Below are positions 63,805 to 64,000 of a stretch of DNA of 64,000 nt, one piece after another. Location: contig CAVUSZ010000038.1 in the NCBI GenBank assembly GCA_963744255.1, forward strand, positions 1-64,000, written 5' to 3'. Position numbers and translations under genes: made by a program. The stretch's first letter is position 1; every line of letters starts with the position of its first letter. The DNA comes from DATEDA01 sp963744255. GTDB taxonomy: Bacteria; Pseudomonadota; Gammaproteobacteria; Burkholderiales; SG8-39. Under the pieces are notes generated by a model, which saw nothing but the letters and a program-made list of their open reading frames with translations, had not been told where the DNA came from and made no database searches.

Positions 63805-64000
63805 CGGCGGGCAGCGCGGCGCGAAGCGTTCAGCGTCACGGCGCGCACCTGCGCTTCCTCGGTGTGGCGGTTCATTTCGGCATGAGACTTGAACCGGTAG
63901 ATGCCCTTCCGGATCCCGGTCGTGGCGATCGCCGCGAGCGCCGAGCCAGCCGCCTGGTGCCGGGCAGCGGCGCGCAGCGCGTCGCCGCTGGGTCTCGTAC
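63801..64000 (-). CDS. Partial antitoxin-like partner of the nucleotidyltransferase
   Basis: Runs off the right edge. The visible 65 residues read ALRAAARHQAAGSALAAIAT, GIRKGIYRFKSHAEMNRHTE and a basic end NASRRAARR. Short proteins with KGIYRFKSHEE-like text are regularly encoded before AbiEii-like nucleotidyltransferases; I infer a two-gene module, but have no motif for its function. Confidence 0.6.
   Translation of the reverse strand, partial: TRPSGDALRAAARHQAAGSALAAIATTGIRKGIYRFKSHAEMNRHTEEAQVRAVTLNASRRAARR

Noticed and set aside
1..64000. CRISPR arrays, tRNA or rRNA genes, phage structural modules, replication origin
   Set aside because: None seen: no regularly spaced repeats, no T-loop/anticodon patterns recognised, no integrase or capsid genes, no dnaA or par genes.

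Overview
This is a high-GC (roughly 65-70 percent by eye) chromosomal window. Its gene content points to a betaproteobacterium of the Burkholderiales type. Evidence: two Bug-family receptors of tripartite tricarboxylate transporters, a Kef/YbaL antiporter, ABC-F Uup, a Cti fatty-acid isomerase, a DUF485-ActP acetate permease pair, many LysR regulators and many small catabolic oxidoreductases. No rRNA, tRNA or CRISPR array was recognised. A striking general property is that about twenty otherwise recognisable genes are broken by single-base shifts, several at short homopolymers. I read most of these as consensus errors of the assembly rather than biology, and I annotate such genes over their full span.

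Layout. 1-9.2 kb is a catabolic/redox block: cupins, a Bug receptor, a PaaI thioesterase, a LysR regulator divergent from azoR, two aldo/keto reductases, a class III aminotransferase, a YbaY lipoprotein and DinB. 9.4-16.5 kb is a degraded accessory zone. It holds a ParDE module, a decayed DUF6880 gene, an ISAzo13-family element inside a small conserved gene, a histidine-kinase remnant, an IS91 remnant, a TGFGD ion channel, the 3' end of a group II intron and an ATP-grasp remnant. Two ~100-bp direct repeats bound part of it. 16.6-21 kb returns to intact genes (PrsW protease, amidase, YbaL antiporter). 21-25.9 kb is a lower-GC acetate/acyl block (MaoC hydratase, acyl-CoA ligase, ActP with DUF485); actP is split by ~500 bp of almost pure A/G sequence. 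An IS110 element follows (25.9-27.4 kb).

27.8-41.5 kb carries a membrane protein, a LysR regulator divergent from a nitronate monooxygenase, an MFS carrier, a DRG-like GTPase, VapBC, a CmcJ-like enzyme, Yip1 and TerB proteins, an ATP-grasp enzyme behind a Tat-exported amidohydrolase, a ferredoxin/metallo-beta-lactamase fusion, a truncated DUF433/DUF5615 module and a second Bug receptor. 41.5-64 kb holds a rhodanese, a SMUG1-type uracil-DNA glycosylase, another Tat amidohydrolase, an AAA ATPase, OsmC, an M14 carboxypeptidase, a Cyclase-fold protein, cytochrome b561, an M23 peptidase, an HExxH protein, a Crp/Fnr regulator, an aldo/keto reductase, a RelE-type pair, YaiI, YgiQ, an M15 peptidase with a histone-like tail, Cti, Uup, FKBP, an Mrr-like protein and a nucleotidyltransferase pair at the right edge.

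How it fits together. Much of the window is scavenging metabolism: acetate and acid uptake (ActP, Bug receptors), acyl activation and hydration, oxidoreductases, amide/ring hydrolases, and stress enzymes (OsmC, AzoR, SMUG1, Cti). These are interspersed with four toxin-antitoxin-like modules plus one candidate pair at the edge. I did not find a convincing new multi-gene system. The best leads are a shared GTGCG-N4-CGCAC palindrome upstream of the Crp/Fnr gene and its neighbour, the IS110 non-coding end as a bridge-RNA candidate, the paired 100-bp repeats, and the A/G-rich block inside actP, which may be an artefact.
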